Positions 1 through 6,681 of a DNA stretch of 16,534 nt are shown piece by piece (position 1 is the first letter of the stretch; the number at the start of each line of letters is the position of its first letter). Made by a program: the position numbers and the translations under genes. This stretch comes from CAZCEC01 sp964497615. GTDB lineage: Bacteria > Chloroflexota > Anaerolineae > Anaerolineales > UBA6663. The notes below the pieces were generated by a model that was given only the letters and a program-made list of their open reading frames with translations, had not been told where the DNA came from and did not search any database. The DNA is taken from the NCBI GenBank assembly GCA_964497615.1, contig CAZCEC010000108.1, positions 1 to 16,534 of the forward strand. Direction: 5' to 3'.

Positions 1-23
1 CGTAATTTACGCTCGCGCCCCCG

Positions 24-146
24 GTAGCCGGGGCCTTCATGGCCCCGTCCCGCCGCCCCCGTAGCCGGGGCCTTTACGGCCCCGCCCCTAGCGCCCCGTC
101 CCTTCGATCATGCCCCCACGCGCCCTCATGGCGCGCCCGGCTACCC
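24..146. repeat. GC-rich hairpin direct repeats (REP-like)
   Basis: Two 27-bp near-identical copies, 24-50 and 61-87, both begin GTAGCCGGGGCC. Each contains a CGGGGCC / GGCCCCG stem with a 5-base loop. A third hairpin with CGCGCC / GGCGCG arms around CTCAT lies near 119-136. Right after it, CCCGGCTACC (137-146) is the reverse complement of GGTAGCCGGG at 23-32, so the whole block is bounded by an inverted repeat. Differences between the copies are mostly in the loops, which suggests the stems are kept. Function is unknown; it could be a REP-type element. Confidence 0.6.
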
Positions 147-163
147 ACATCAACTCGTTCCCT

Positions 164-204
164 CCAACGCCCAATCCGCGTAATCCGCTTCAAAATCCGT
201 TGCC
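164..204 (+). repeat. Dispersed intergenic repeat, copy 1 (CCAACGCCCAATCCG type)
   Basis: Starts CCAACGCCCAATCCG and ends AAATCCGTTGCC. A second copy with the same two ends but a different middle lies at 1587-1633. Both are upstream of plus-strand genes. This copy ends 5 bases before the -35 box of the promoter at 210-238. Confidence 0.6.
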
Positions 205-209
205 AACGC

Positions 210-238
210 TTGACTTACTAGTCCATTTGTTCTATAAT
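210..238 (+). promoter_or_regulatory. Sigma-70-type promoter for the AraC-type regulator gene
   Basis: TTGACT at 210-215 and a perfect TATAAT at 233-238 are separated by exactly 17 bases. Transcription would start near 245 and leave a leader of about 140 bases before the gene at 385. This is among the best promoter matches in the window. Confidence 0.75.
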
Positions 239-384
239 CCTGCCAATCGTACCTAATTCATCCTTCATCCTTCATAATTCATCCTTATGTCATTTCTGAC
301 CGCTTTGACCAGTTTAAGTGCATACCCCAAAAGCTCGAACGAGATATATTTGAACATAATGAACTGACTCTCTGGAGCCGCCCC

Positions 385-1089
385 ATGAGCCTCCTCGCCG
401 GCTACAACGAACGCCCCTCCGACTCCCCCTACGTGGACGTCGTCATGACCGGCCGCACCGAGGCCCACAACACCACCATCCGCCCCGCGGAGAGCCAGTG
501 GCACATGTGCTTCGTCCGCCACGCGGGCGGCCTCTCCCCCATCGTCACCGGGCCCCTCCTCAGCACTGGCGTCGTCAACTTCATCCCCGGCATCGAGCTC
601 ATCTGGATCCGTTTCAAGCTCGGCGTCTTCATGCCCCGCCTCCCCCTCACGGGCCTGCTCGATACCGAAGCCACCCTGCCCGCCGCCGCCGCCCGCAAGT
701 TCTGGCTTGGTGGTTCCGCCTGGCAGTTCCCCACCTACGACAACGCCGACACCTTCGTGGACCGCCTCATGCGCCAGCAGGCCATCGTCCGCGACCCCCT
801 CGTCACCGCCGCCCTCGCCGACGAACGCCCCGCCGTCGCCGACCGTACCCTGCGCCATCGTTTCCTGCGCGCCACCGGCCTCACCCAAACCCGCGTCCGC
901 CAGATTGAGCGCACCAAACGCGCCGCCGCCCTCCTCCGTTCCGGCGTGCCCATCCTCGACGTTGTCCACGACGCTAGCTACTTCGACCAGCCCCACCTCA
1001 CCCGCGCCCTCAAGCGCTGGGTCGGCCATACCCCGGCTCAACTGCTCCCAGCCACGCGCCCATCGCCAGCTCCTCAACCCGCCGCCTAG
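385..1089 (+). CDS. AraC-family transcriptional regulator
   Basis: A 234-residue DNA-binding regulator. The C-terminal part (about residues 135-222) is an AraC-type double helix-turn-helix: TLRHRFLRATGLT forms the first helix-turn-helix region, and the second ends in SYFDQPHLTRALKRWVGHTPAQL, the typical family ending (shown here only as its key positions Y199, F200, D201, H204, G214, P217). The N-terminal ~110 residues resemble the short cupin-like sensor domain of the DUF6597 group of AraC proteins; that name is from memory. GGAG at 373-376 supports the ATG at 385, and the promoter at 210-238 would drive it. A VOC-domain gene follows 46 bases downstream on the same strand, so the regulator may control it. 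The inducing ligand cannot be told from sequence. The long antisense ORF over this gene is a composition artefact. Confidence 0.9.
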   Translation: MSLLAGYNERPSDSPYVDVVMTGRTEAHNTTIRPAESQWHMCFVRHAGGLSPIVTGPLLSTGVVNFIPGIELIWIRFKLGVFMPRLPLTGLLDTEATLPAAAARKFWLGGSAWQFPTYDNADTFVDRLMRQQAIVRDPLVTAALADERPAVADRTLRHRFLRATGLTQTRVRQIERTKRAAALLRSGVPILDVVHDASYFDQPHLTRALKRWVGHTPAQLLPATRPSPAPQPAA

Positions 1090-1135
1090 CCCCTCCCAGC
1101 GAGGCCAGTCTCGACAAGATGGAAGGTCTCTTCCC

Positions 1136-1525
1136 ATGACCCTGGACATGAAACTTGAAGTCGTCCCCGTGCCCGTCACCGACGTGGAGCTCGCCAAAGC
1201 CTTCTACGTGGACCAGCTCGGCTTCCACCTCGACTTCGACGACACCCGCACCCCCGGCCTGCGCCTCTGCCAGCTCACCCCGCCCGGCTCGGCCTGCTCC
1301 ATCTTCATCAGTTCCGGCGTCGAAGAGTTGGCTGGCATGGTGCCCGGCACCCTCAAAAGCCTCACCCTCGTCGTCCAGAGCGTCAGCGCCGTGCGCGACC
1401 TGCTCCTCTCCCGCGGCGTCGCCGTCGGCGGCATCGTCGAATACCCCCGCGGCATCAAGTTCGCCTACTTCGCCGACCCCGACGGCAACACCTGGGCCTT
1501 GCAGGAAATACCGCCAGGCATCTAA
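1136..1525 (+). CDS. VOC-superfamily (glyoxalase/bleomycin-resistance fold) protein
   Basis: A 129-residue single-chain VOC protein. It shows two beta-alpha-beta modules: residues 6-60 (EVVPVPVTDVELAKAFYVDQ region, then GLRLCQL) and 73-125, ending in the family signature FADPDGNTWALQE. Glu124 sits where VOC enzymes place a metal ligand, but the first strand carries Val rather than His or Gln at the partner position. A classical metal-dependent glyoxalase activity is therefore uncertain; it could bind a ligand or antibiotic instead. GGAAGG at 1121-1126, nine bases upstream, supports ATG 1136 over ATG 1148. It follows the AraC-type gene at 46 bases and is probably co-transcribed with or controlled by it. 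Confidence 0.88.
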   Translation: MTLDMKLEVVPVPVTDVELAKAFYVDQLGFHLDFDDTRTPGLRLCQLTPPGSACSIFISSGVEELAGMVPGTLKSLTLVVQSVSAVRDLLLSRGVAVGGIVEYPRGIKFAYFADPDGNTWALQEIPPGI

Positions 1526-1586
1526 AATATAGGGTCACGTGCCGTCATCCAGCGCCTTCGCCGGCCCATCACCCTCTCTCGACTCA

Positions 1587-1633
1587 CCAACGCCCAATCC
1601 GATTAATCCCGCGAAGCGTCCAAATCCGCTGCC
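1587..1633 (+). repeat. Dispersed intergenic repeat, copy 2 (CCAACGCCCAATCCG type)
   Basis: Shares the exact 15-base start CCAACGCCCAATCCG and the end AAATCCGNTGCC with the copy at 164-204. The middle is six bases longer. It lies in the gap before the PhnB-like gene. A TACAAT follows at 1651-1656 but no matching -35 box is visible at normal spacing. Confidence 0.6.
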
Positions 1634-1747
1634 GCCGTCTTGCCGTTTCGTACAATACTTTCCCCTGCCTCCCTGCTAACATATCCTTGCTAATGCCACC
1701 TGCCGCCCGTCGCTTTCTGGCCGGGCCCCAACCAAGGAGTCGCTCGT

Positions 1748-2209
1748 ATGTCCAAAAAGATCACCCCCTTCCTGTGGTTCGATCATCAAGCCGAAGACGC
1801 CATGCGCTTCTACGCCTCCATCTTCAAGAACTCCGAAATCCTGGAGGTCACCCCCGGCCCCGGTGGCCAGGCCATGTCTGTCCGCTTCCGTCTTGAAGAC
1901 CAGGAGTTCATCGCCCTCAACGCCGGCCCCATGTACAAGTTCACCGAAGCCATCTCGTTTTTTGTGAGTTGTGAGACTCAAGCAGAGGTGGACGAGCTGT
2001 GGGCCAAGCTCACCGCCGATGGCGGCGAAGAGTCGCGCTGCGGCTGGCTCAAGGACAAGTATGGCCTGTCGTGGCAGATCATTCCCACCACCCTCAGCCG
2101 ACTCCTCGGCGACCCCGACCCCGCCAAGGCTGGCCGTGCCATGCAGGCCATGCTCCAGATGAACAAAATCGATATCGCCGCCCTGGAGCGCGCCTACGCG
2201 GCGCCATAG
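1748..2209 (+). CDS. PhnB-like VOC family protein (3-demethylubiquinone-9 3-methyltransferase domain family)
   Basis: A 153-residue protein matching the PhnB / PF06983 branch of the VOC fold. It opens with ITPFLWFDHQAEDAMRFYASIF (key residues F8-W10, A15-F21) and continues through VRFRLEDQEFIALN. It ends with the typical YGLSWQIIPTTL strand and an alpha-helical tail (GRAMQAMLQMNKIDIAAL). Despite the family name, members are not proven methyltransferases; many are of unknown function. AAGGAG at 1734-1739, eight bases before the ATG, is a clear ribosome-binding site. The gene is probably a separate unit from the upstream VOC gene (222-base gap with a repeat) and ends in the paired hairpins at 2218-2316. 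Confidence 0.9.
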   Translation: MSKKITPFLWFDHQAEDAMRFYASIFKNSEILEVTPGPGGQAMSVRFRLEDQEFIALNAGPMYKFTEAISFFVSCETQAEVDELWAKLTADGGEESRCGWLKDKYGLSWQIIPTTLSRLLGDPDPAKAGRAMQAMLQMNKIDIAALERAYAAP

Positions 2210-2217
2210 CCTTAACG

Positions 2218-2274
2218 CCACGGGCGGCGTGCCGGCCCCAGAATGGTGATTCTGGACCGGTACGCCGCCCGTGG
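2218..2274. terminator. Large imperfect palindrome, likely bidirectional terminator
   Basis: A perfect 13-bp inverted repeat, CCACGGGCGGCGT (2218-2230) against ACGCCGCCCGTGG (2262-2274), encloses a second perfect 7-bp stem CCAGAAT / ATTCTGG (2238-2244, 2249-2255) with a GGTG loop. It starts 8 bases after the PhnB-like stop codon and lies between convergent genes. There is no T-tract, so intrinsic termination is not certain; it could also stabilise mRNA ends. Confidence 0.6.
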
Positions 2275-2275
2275 A

Positions 2276-2316
2276 CCGCACCACCCGGCTGAGTACCTCT
2301 CAACCGGGCGGTGCGG
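2276..2316. terminator. Second GC-rich hairpin between convergent genes
   Basis: CCGCACCACCCGG (2276-2288) pairs with CCGGGCGGTGCGG (2304-2316) at 12 of 13 positions around a 15-base loop. It stands two bases from the first palindrome, and 28 bases beyond it is the end of the minus-strand gene. Probably a shared 3' end structure. Confidence 0.55.
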
Positions 2317-2344
2317 CCGCTTCCTCCAACAACGTTAATTATCT

Positions 2345-3013
2345 TTAGTGCTTCTTCGGTCCCGCATGATCCGGCGGCCCAGCGTGGTCGGGCGGTCCGG
2401 CATGATCGGGCGGCCCGGCGTGGTCGGGTGGTCCGGCGTGATCGGGCGGCCCAGCATGGTCGGGCGGGCCCCCATTGCCGTCCTCCTCTCCGTCCTCACC
2501 ATCGTCGCCGTCATCCCCATCATCACCGTCATCCCCATCATCGCCGTCATCCCCATCGTCACCGTCATCCCCATCGTCACCGTCGTCGTCATCATCCGGC
2601 GAGTCGCTGTCCTTGGGACCGCCGATCAGGCCCAGGTCCTTCCAAATCCGCCCCCAGCCTTCGCCCTCCGCGCGCCGGGCCAGGTAGTCGTCAGCCGTAT
2701 CGGCCTCGTCATCCGTCCCCTCCGCCGTCGCGAGCGCCAGCATGATTTGCCCAAAGCCAACCCCCTTAACCCCCTCCTCCTCACCTTCCCCCTCTGTCCC
2801 GCAGAACCACGCCATCACCTGCTCATACTCCAGCTCATACCGCGCCGCAATCCCGGCCCCTGCCGGGTGCCGCGGCGCTTCCGGATCGTCCACCGTCTGG
2901 CAGAATCGGTTGCCCACCGATCCCTGGTCGCCAGCCTTCGCCAGCGCCGCCGGAGCCAGAGCCAGCATTCCAACAAGTATGATGCCTATCCAAATAAGTC
3001 GCTTTCTGGTCAT
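2345..3013 (-). CDS. Secreted acidic repeat protein with GDD and PPDHAG tandem repeats
   Basis: A 222-residue exported protein of unknown function. Residues 1-25 form a signal peptide (MTRKRLIWIG then a hydrophobic core ending APAALA). The mature N-terminal part (about 26-135) has two similar-looking short motifs: WFCGTEGEG...GFGQIMLALATAEG, then LARRAEGEGWGRIWKDLGL. I recall this pattern from hypothetical secreted proteins of Chloroflexota but cannot name a family. Then comes an almost pure Asp/Gly tract of GDD triplets, then six PPDHAG repeats, ending GPKKH. The acid tract could bind calcium or other cations (inference). AAGGAG just upstream fixes the start at 3013; a longer ORF upstream lacks any support. 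The gene stands alone and converges on the PhnB-like gene. Confidence 0.85.
   Translation of the reverse strand: MTRKRLIWIGIILVGMLALAPAALAKAGDQGSVGNRFCQTVDDPEAPRHPAGAGIAARYELEYEQVMAWFCGTEGEGEEEGVKGVGFGQIMLALATAEGTDDEADTADDYLARRAEGEGWGRIWKDLGLIGGPKDSDSPDDDDDGDDGDDGDDGDDGDDGDDGDDGDDGDDGEDGEEDGNGGPPDHAGPPDHAGPPDHAGPPDHAGPPDHAGPPDHAGPKKH
2360..2467 (-). repeat. Six 18-bp coding repeats (PPDHAG)
   Basis: Six in-frame 18-base units encode PPDHAG near the C-terminus of the minus-strand secreted protein. Units differ mainly at third codon positions (for example GTGGTC against ATGATC on the plus strand), so the peptide is conserved more than the DNA. Confidence 0.85.
2495..2600 (-). repeat. Asp/Gly (GDD) coding repeat tract
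   Basis: On the plus strand the DNA cycles through CCGTCATC-type 9-base units with an 18-base higher period, encoding GDD triplets followed by a DDDDD run. It sits directly upstream (in the protein) of the PPDHAG repeats and has the same 18-base period. It is likely to be length-variable by slippage. Confidence 0.8.
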
Positions 3014-3290
3014 ACTATTCTCCTTGAGGCCCCCGCATGATAAAGGCGGGCTTTCGGGTGCCGTCCTGCCTCGCAGCCAACCTCCGCGGCCTTGATCGTG
3101 GCCCAGGCTGACTTTGACACACACGGATTGCAGCGGCATCTGACCGGTGGACCCGCAACCGGCCGGCATACCTTGACCGGAAATGGCAGCCTCCCAACGG
3201 CTGGACACCGCTGCCTAACAGTAGTATCGTTGTCGAGCCAACTTTGATACGGGGGGACCTGAGTACCACCAGAAAACGCCTGGAATCGCC

Positions 3291-3605
3291 ATGCTGCTCG
3301 GCCGCGTCCTCGGCTCCGCCGTCTGCACCCTCAAATACCCCGACCTGGACGGTATTAAGCTCCTCACCGTTCAGCCCCTCAACAAAGCCCTCCGGCCCGT
3401 CGGCCGCATCCAGGTCGCCGCCGATGTCGTTCATGCCGGCCCCGGTGACCTGGTCGTCATGGTCCGCGCCCGCGAAGCCTCCCTCGCCCTCCCCGGCGTC
3501 AAGTTCGTCCCCATCGACCTCACCTGCGTTGGCGTCGTGGACGAGCTTGACATCCGCCCCGAACCGATCCAACCCCTTCAGTCCGGCCACACCCGCTTCA
3601 GTTAG
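3291..3605 (+). CDS. EutN/CcmL-family microcompartment shell vertex protein (BMC-P), copy 1
   Basis: A 104-residue member of the EutN/CcmL family (PF03319). Proteins of this family form pentamers that cap the vertices of bacterial microcompartment shells. The family frame is clear: MLLGRVLGSAVCTLKYPDLDG, then KLLTVQPLN (L24-P29), AADVVHAGPGDLVVMVRARE and a closing VGVVDEL. The usual acidic substitution AVDxVGAG appears here as AADVVHAG. The start has only a weak upstream GGA (3282-3284). It stands alone, with no shell hexamer or signature enzyme adjacent. A stem-loop follows its stop codon at once. A second, different family member is at 9939-10211. The family call is firm; whether it builds a true compartment is unknown. 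Confidence 0.9.
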   Translation: MLLGRVLGSAVCTLKYPDLDGIKLLTVQPLNKALRPVGRIQVAADVVHAGPGDLVVMVRAREASLALPGVKFVPIDLTCVGVVDELDIRPEPIQPLQSGHTRFS

Positions 3606-3608
3606 ATA

Positions 3609-3626
3609 GTCTGCCTTTGGGCAGAC
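3609..3626 (+). terminator. Stem-loop after the first EutN/CcmL gene
   Basis: GTCTGCC (3609-3615), loop TTTG, GGCAGAC (3620-3626): a perfect 7-bp stem beginning 3 bases after the stop codon. It is followed by CCTCCTCC rather than a T-tract, so this is only a possible terminator. Confidence 0.45.
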
Positions 3627-3685
3627 CCTCCTCCGCCAGTTGACGTTTACCCTTCAGGCGTAACGACAAGACCGCCCGGGCCGTT

Positions 3686-3746
3686 TGTCATTCCGAGGCG
3701 GTCGCCTGCCCCCGCCGCTCCTTGGCGGGGGTTGCCGAGGAATCTT
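3686..3746. repeat. 61-bp dispersed hairpin element, copy 1
   Basis: Begins TGTCATTCCG and ends GAGGAATCTT; the ATTCC / GGAAT ends are inverted. The centre holds an 8-bp stem CCCCCGCC (3709-3716) / GGCGGGGG (3724-3731). A second element with the same ends and the same 61-base length lies at 8599-8659, with a different central hairpin. This ends-conserved, centre-variable design is typical of REP or MITE-like repeats. It sits 60 bases before the serine-hydrolase gene. Confidence 0.65.
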
Positions 3747-3806
3747 GTTGCGCCCGGCGGCAGCCAGCCGCCGGTTTGCATCGGCCCTTCGCCCGAGGAT
3801 TTCGCC

Positions 3807-5354
3807 ATGCCCCTCAAGCTTATCCGTCTCGCCCTCCTCATCATCCTGTTAGCCGCCGGCTGCGCTCCCGCGCAATCCCTCTCCGTCCCCGTCCCCCCGC
3901 CAGACTCCTGGCCCACCGCCGGCTGGCCCGTCTCCACCCCTGAAGCGCAGGGCATGGACTCCACCCGCTTGGCCCAGATGCTGGCCGGTCTCTCGGCTGG
4001 CGAAACCGGCCTCCGTTCGCTCCTCATCGTCCGCAACGGCCACCTCGTCACCGAGGCCTACTTCCATCCCTTCACCCGCGACACCCGCGTGCACGTCCAG
4101 TCCGTCACCAAGAGCGTCATCGGCATGCTCATCGGCCGCGCCGTCCTCGCCGGGACCCTCGCCGATGCTGATGCCCGCCTCCTGGATTTCTTTCCCGGTC
4201 GTGCCGTTGCCAACCCGAGCCGCCAGAAAGAATCCATTCGCCTCCAGCACCTGCTCTCCATGTCCTCCGGCCTCGATTGCCAGGAGTTCTCAGCTTCCGG
4301 CCCCGTCATGGAGCAGTCCGCCGATTGGATCCAATTCATGCTCGACCTGCCGATGGCCGCCGCGCCCGGTCGCGAATTTGGCTACTGCAACGGCAGCGCC
4401 CATCTGCTCTCGGCCATCGTGCAGTCGGCCACCGACCTGTCCGCACGCGAGTACGCCAACCGCGAGCTGTTCGCCCCGCTCGGCATCCCGCCCGCCGATC
4501 CCGGCGAATGGCCCAGCGACCCGCAGGGCATCACCCTGGGCGGCTACGGCCTCTACCTGCGCCCGCTCGACATGGCCAAGCTCGCCCTCCTGTACCTCCA
4601 CAATGGCGAGTGGGCCGGCCGGCAGCTCATCTCGGCGGAGTGGGTGGCCGCCTCCACCACCCAGCACATCCAGAAGGAAGACGGCAGCGGCTACGGCTAT
4701 CTCTGGACCCTCTACCCCGAGGCCGGCCACTACGCCGCCCTCGGCCTCGGCGGCCAGCAGATCCACATCTACCCCGCCCTGAACCTGATCGTCATCACCA
4801 CCGCCGCCCTGGAATCCTACGCCGAAGCGCCCGAGATCGAAGCCCTGCTCAACGATTCGATCCTGCCCGCCATCCGGTCCGACGGCCTCCTGGCCGAAAA
4901 CGCCGCTGGTGTGGCCCAGTTGCAGTCCGAGATCGCGGCCGCCGCCAACCCGGTGCGGCCCGTCCCCGCCCTCCCCGCTGCCGCCCTCGAAGTCGCCGGC
5001 AGCGTCTATACCTTTGCTGAGAACCCCTTGGGTTGGCAGCAGCTATCGTTTGCGTTCGAGCCGGGCGCGAACAAGGCCCAGCTTCACCTGAACGATTACC
5101 CCGCCCTGGCCATCGGCCTGGACAACCTCTATCGCCGCTCCACCGGCGAGCAGCTTGGCGAAGTCTTGCTGCGCGGCCATTGGGACGGCGAGCGAGCCTT
5201 CGTGGTGGACTATCCCTATCCCGCCAGCCGTGCCATCCTGGGCGAATTGGGCCAAACCGAATTCCACTTCACCTTCACCGGCGACGCCCTCGACGTCACC
5301 GTGGACGAACTGGTCTTTGGCGGCGAGCCTTTGCTCCTCAGCGGCACGCGCTGA
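3807..5354 (+). CDS. Serine hydrolase lipoprotein, class C beta-lactamase / penicillin-binding-protein fold
   Basis: A 515-residue exported lipoprotein. Residues 1-19 form a lipoprotein signal with lipobox LAAGC, Cys19 being the lipidation site. The catalytic domain (about 45-375) has the beta-lactamase-fold motifs in order: S99-V-T-K102 (SxxK nucleophile), Y193-C-N195 (YxN) and a G313-L-G-G316 region where class C enzymes have KTG or HxG. Such proteins act as esterases, D-aminopeptidases or peptidases more often than as lactamases. The last ~140 residues form a separate C-terminal beta-rich domain. GAGGA at 3795-3799 supports the ATG at 3807; the longer ORF from 3732 translates the upstream repeat and is rejected. 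The gene is monocistronic and converges on the minus-strand gene at 5406. Confidence 0.9.
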   Translation: MPLKLIRLALLIILLAAGCAPAQSLSVPVPPPDSWPTAGWPVSTPEAQGMDSTRLAQMLAGLSAGETGLRSLLIVRNGHLVTEAYFHPFTRDTRVHVQSVTKSVIGMLIGRAVLAGTLADADARLLDFFPGRAVANPSRQKESIRLQHLLSMSSGLDCQEFSASGPVMEQSADWIQFMLDLPMAAAPGREFGYCNGSAHLLSAIVQSATDLSAREYANRELFAPLGIPPADPGEWPSDPQGITLGGYGLYLRPLDMAKLALLYLHNGEWAGRQLISAEWVAASTTQHIQKEDGSGYGYLWTLYPEAGHYAALGLGGQQIHIYPALNLIVITTAALESYAEAPEIEALLNDSILPAIRSDGLLAENAAGVAQLQSEIAAAANPVRPVPALPAAALEVAGSVYTFAENPLGWQQLSFAFEPGANKAQLHLNDYPALAIGLDNLYRRSTGEQLGEVLLRGHWDGERAFVVDYPYPASRAILGELGQTEFHFTFTGDALDVTVDELVFGGEPLLLSGTR

Positions 5355-5405
5355 CGGCATCGCGCCGCCCCCATCTGCCGCACCTCCCGTAGTCAGGTCG
5401 TCTGA

Positions 5406-6539
5406 TCACTCCACCACGACCTCGTGCCAGCTCATGCTGTAAGCGCTCCCCTCAGGCGTGCCCCGCGCCGCCTTGTCGTTCCAATTCGCCGAATACAGCA
5501 GCCAGAACGTCCGTCCATCTGCGCTCATAAACTTCGTCGGCGCGTTGACGAAGTACGCCGCCGGCCCAAACCGTTCCCAATGCGTCACCAGCCGCCACGG
5601 CCCCGCCGCTGTGTCGCCTTCCAGTACCAGCAAATCATAGTGCTCGCTATGCCGCGCGTCTGTCACAAACAGCAGATACTTACCCAGCCCTGCGTTGTAC
5701 GACATGTTCGCAATGCCCAGGTGGTCGTGCCACTCCAGATTTGGCCGCAGGTCATCCCACCGCCGCGACCAGCGCGCCTCCCCGTCCGCCCCATATCCGG
5801 CAAAGAACTCATATGCGCTCATGTCGTTGATCGTCTGAACGCTCGGCCGCACCCGCGCCAGATAGAGTTGATCGCCCTTCACCCAACTGTTCACCGCCTC
5901 CGCCCGCTCGGCCCCGTGTCCCACCAGATACGCCTTCCCGTCCGGCGCGTGCCGCATGTTCTGCCCAAAGTCCACAAAGTGCGGCGCGCCCAGCCTGATC
6001 TTCGCCCGCCTCAGGTCCTCGCCAAATAAGGGCCGGGCCGGCGTGTGCGGGGTCTCCGTCCACGTCTCCCCAAAGTCCGTCGTCCACCGGAAGCCTACGC
6101 ACGGTCCCATGTCCGTCCACTGCGGCAGCGCCGCCCCGCTGGTGTCGGCCAGGCAGTACGTCCCGTAATACCACACCCCGTTATGCACCAGCGTCCCGCA
6201 CGGGTAACGCCCGCCATACGGCGCCGGGTCCGCCTCCACCCGCGGCTTCAAGTTCACCACCCGCAGCCTCAGAGGATCATCGCCTTCGATGCGCGCCTGT
6301 GCCGTCGCCGCCTTGCGCCCGTCCCAGTCCAGCGAGTTGCACGGATAGCCCCCTGCCGCCTCGCCCGCCGGGTCATATTCGCCCGAGTCCAGCACCACCC
6401 CATCCGTCCACGACGAATACAGATGCCCATCCTCCGCCCACGACGGATACCAGGTGTCGGCGTTCGTGTAGTTGGCGAACCGCCCCGTCAGCCTCAACCC
6501 CCTCATGTCCCACGACTGTTCAAATGGCGTGTTGTTCAT
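5406..6539 (-). CDS. Predicted beta-propeller protein, glycosidase-like or DUF4185-like
   Basis: A 377-residue protein rich in Trp, Tyr, Gly and Asp, with repeated blade-like stretches such as WYPSWAEDGHLYSSWTDG, FRWTTDFGETWTETPHTP (Asp-box-like) and TFWLLYSANWND. This suggests a five-bladed propeller of the sialidase or glycoside-hydrolase type, or the related DUF4185 family. No catalytic residue can be named safely, and there is no signal peptide at the chosen start. The ATG at 6539 was chosen because the upstream 50 residues only translate a dispersed repeat (AERAESAE). A TTGACG-N17-GAGAAT promoter ends just before this ATG, implying a leaderless mRNA. The gene is divergent from the adenylyl cyclase gene. 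Confidence 0.8.
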   Translation of the reverse strand: MNNTPFEQSWDMRGLRLTGRFANYTNADTWYPSWAEDGHLYSSWTDGVVLDSGEYDPAGEAAGGYPCNSLDWDGRKAATAQARIEGDDPLRLRVVNLKPRVEADPAPYGGRYPCGTLVHNGVWYYGTYCLADTSGAALPQWTDMGPCVGFRWTTDFGETWTETPHTPARPLFGEDLRRAKIRLGAPHFVDFGQNMRHAPDGKAYLVGHGAERAEAVNSWVKGDQLYLARVRPSVQTINDMSAYEFFAGYGADGEARWSRRWDDLRPNLEWHDHLGIANMSYNAGLGKYLLFVTDARHSEHYDLLVLEGDTAAGPWRLVTHWERFGPAAYFVNAPTKFMSADGRTFWLLYSANWNDKAARGTPEGSAYSMSWHEVVVE

Positions 6540-6545
6540 GCCCGT

Positions 6546-6574
6546 ATTCTCACCGGGCCCGCCTGCCGCGTCAA
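6546..6574 (-). promoter_or_regulatory. Candidate leaderless promoter for the propeller-like gene
   Basis: On the minus strand TTGACG (6574-6569) and GAGAAT (6551-6546) are 17 bases apart. The -10 box ends seven bases before the ATG at 6539, so transcription would start at or next to the start codon. Confidence 0.45.
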
Positions 6575-6591
6575 TTCTCTCTCCGGCTGGA

Positions 6592-6620
6592 TTGGCGTGA
6601 CTCCCCCTTTTGGATACACT
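6592..6620 (+). promoter_or_regulatory. Candidate promoter for the adenylyl cyclase gene
   Basis: TTGGCG (6592-6597) and TACACT (6615-6620) are separated by 17 bases, four of six matches in each box. It is divergent from the promoter at 6546-6574 and precedes the 9-base repeat at 6630-6658. Confidence 0.4.
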
Positions 6621-6629
6621 TCTCCCCAT

Positions 6630-6658
6630 CTCCGCGCTCTCCGCGCGCTCTGCGGTGA
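6630..6658 (+). repeat. CTCCGCG tandem 9-mer repeat, copy 1
   Basis: Three near-identical 9-base units CTCCGCGCT, CTCCGCGCG, CTCTGCGGT followed by GA. A nearly identical set is at 8706-8735. Both copies end shortly before a plus-strand start codon. Confidence 0.7.
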
Positions 6659-6681
6659 CGGAATTCAGGGAAAGTTGATCG

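Larger units (their letters stand above)
1..384. other. Gene-free leader region with GC hairpin repeats, dispersed repeats and a promoter
   Basis: No convincing gene lies in these 384 bases. The left part (24-146) holds GC-rich hairpin repeats. The middle (164-204) holds a dispersed repeat that recurs at 1587-1633. A near-consensus promoter follows at 210-238. After it comes a TTCATCC-type tandem stretch (256-286), then an A/T-richer leader to the AraC-type gene at 385. The short plus-strand ORF at 39-221 is low-complexity translation of the repeats and is not called. Confidence 0.7.

Noticed and set aside
265..1197. 310-codon minus-strand ORF opposite the AraC-type and VOC genes
   Set aside because: Its translation is a Gly/Ala/Glu-rich low-complexity shadow caused by C-rich codons on the other strand. 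Real domains are on the plus strand.
1651..1656. TACAAT as a -10 box for the PhnB-like gene
   Set aside because: The nearest TTG-type box is only five bases away, and nothing suitable lies at 16-18 bases.
2360..2600. CRISPR-like repeat array
   Set aside because: The repeats are 18 bases, directly adjoining without spacers, and in frame within a secreted protein.
3732..3806. Longer start for the serine-hydrolase lipoprotein
   Set aside because: The lipoprotein signal begins at 3807 with a ribosome-binding site, and the upstream codons lie partly in the 61-bp repeat element.
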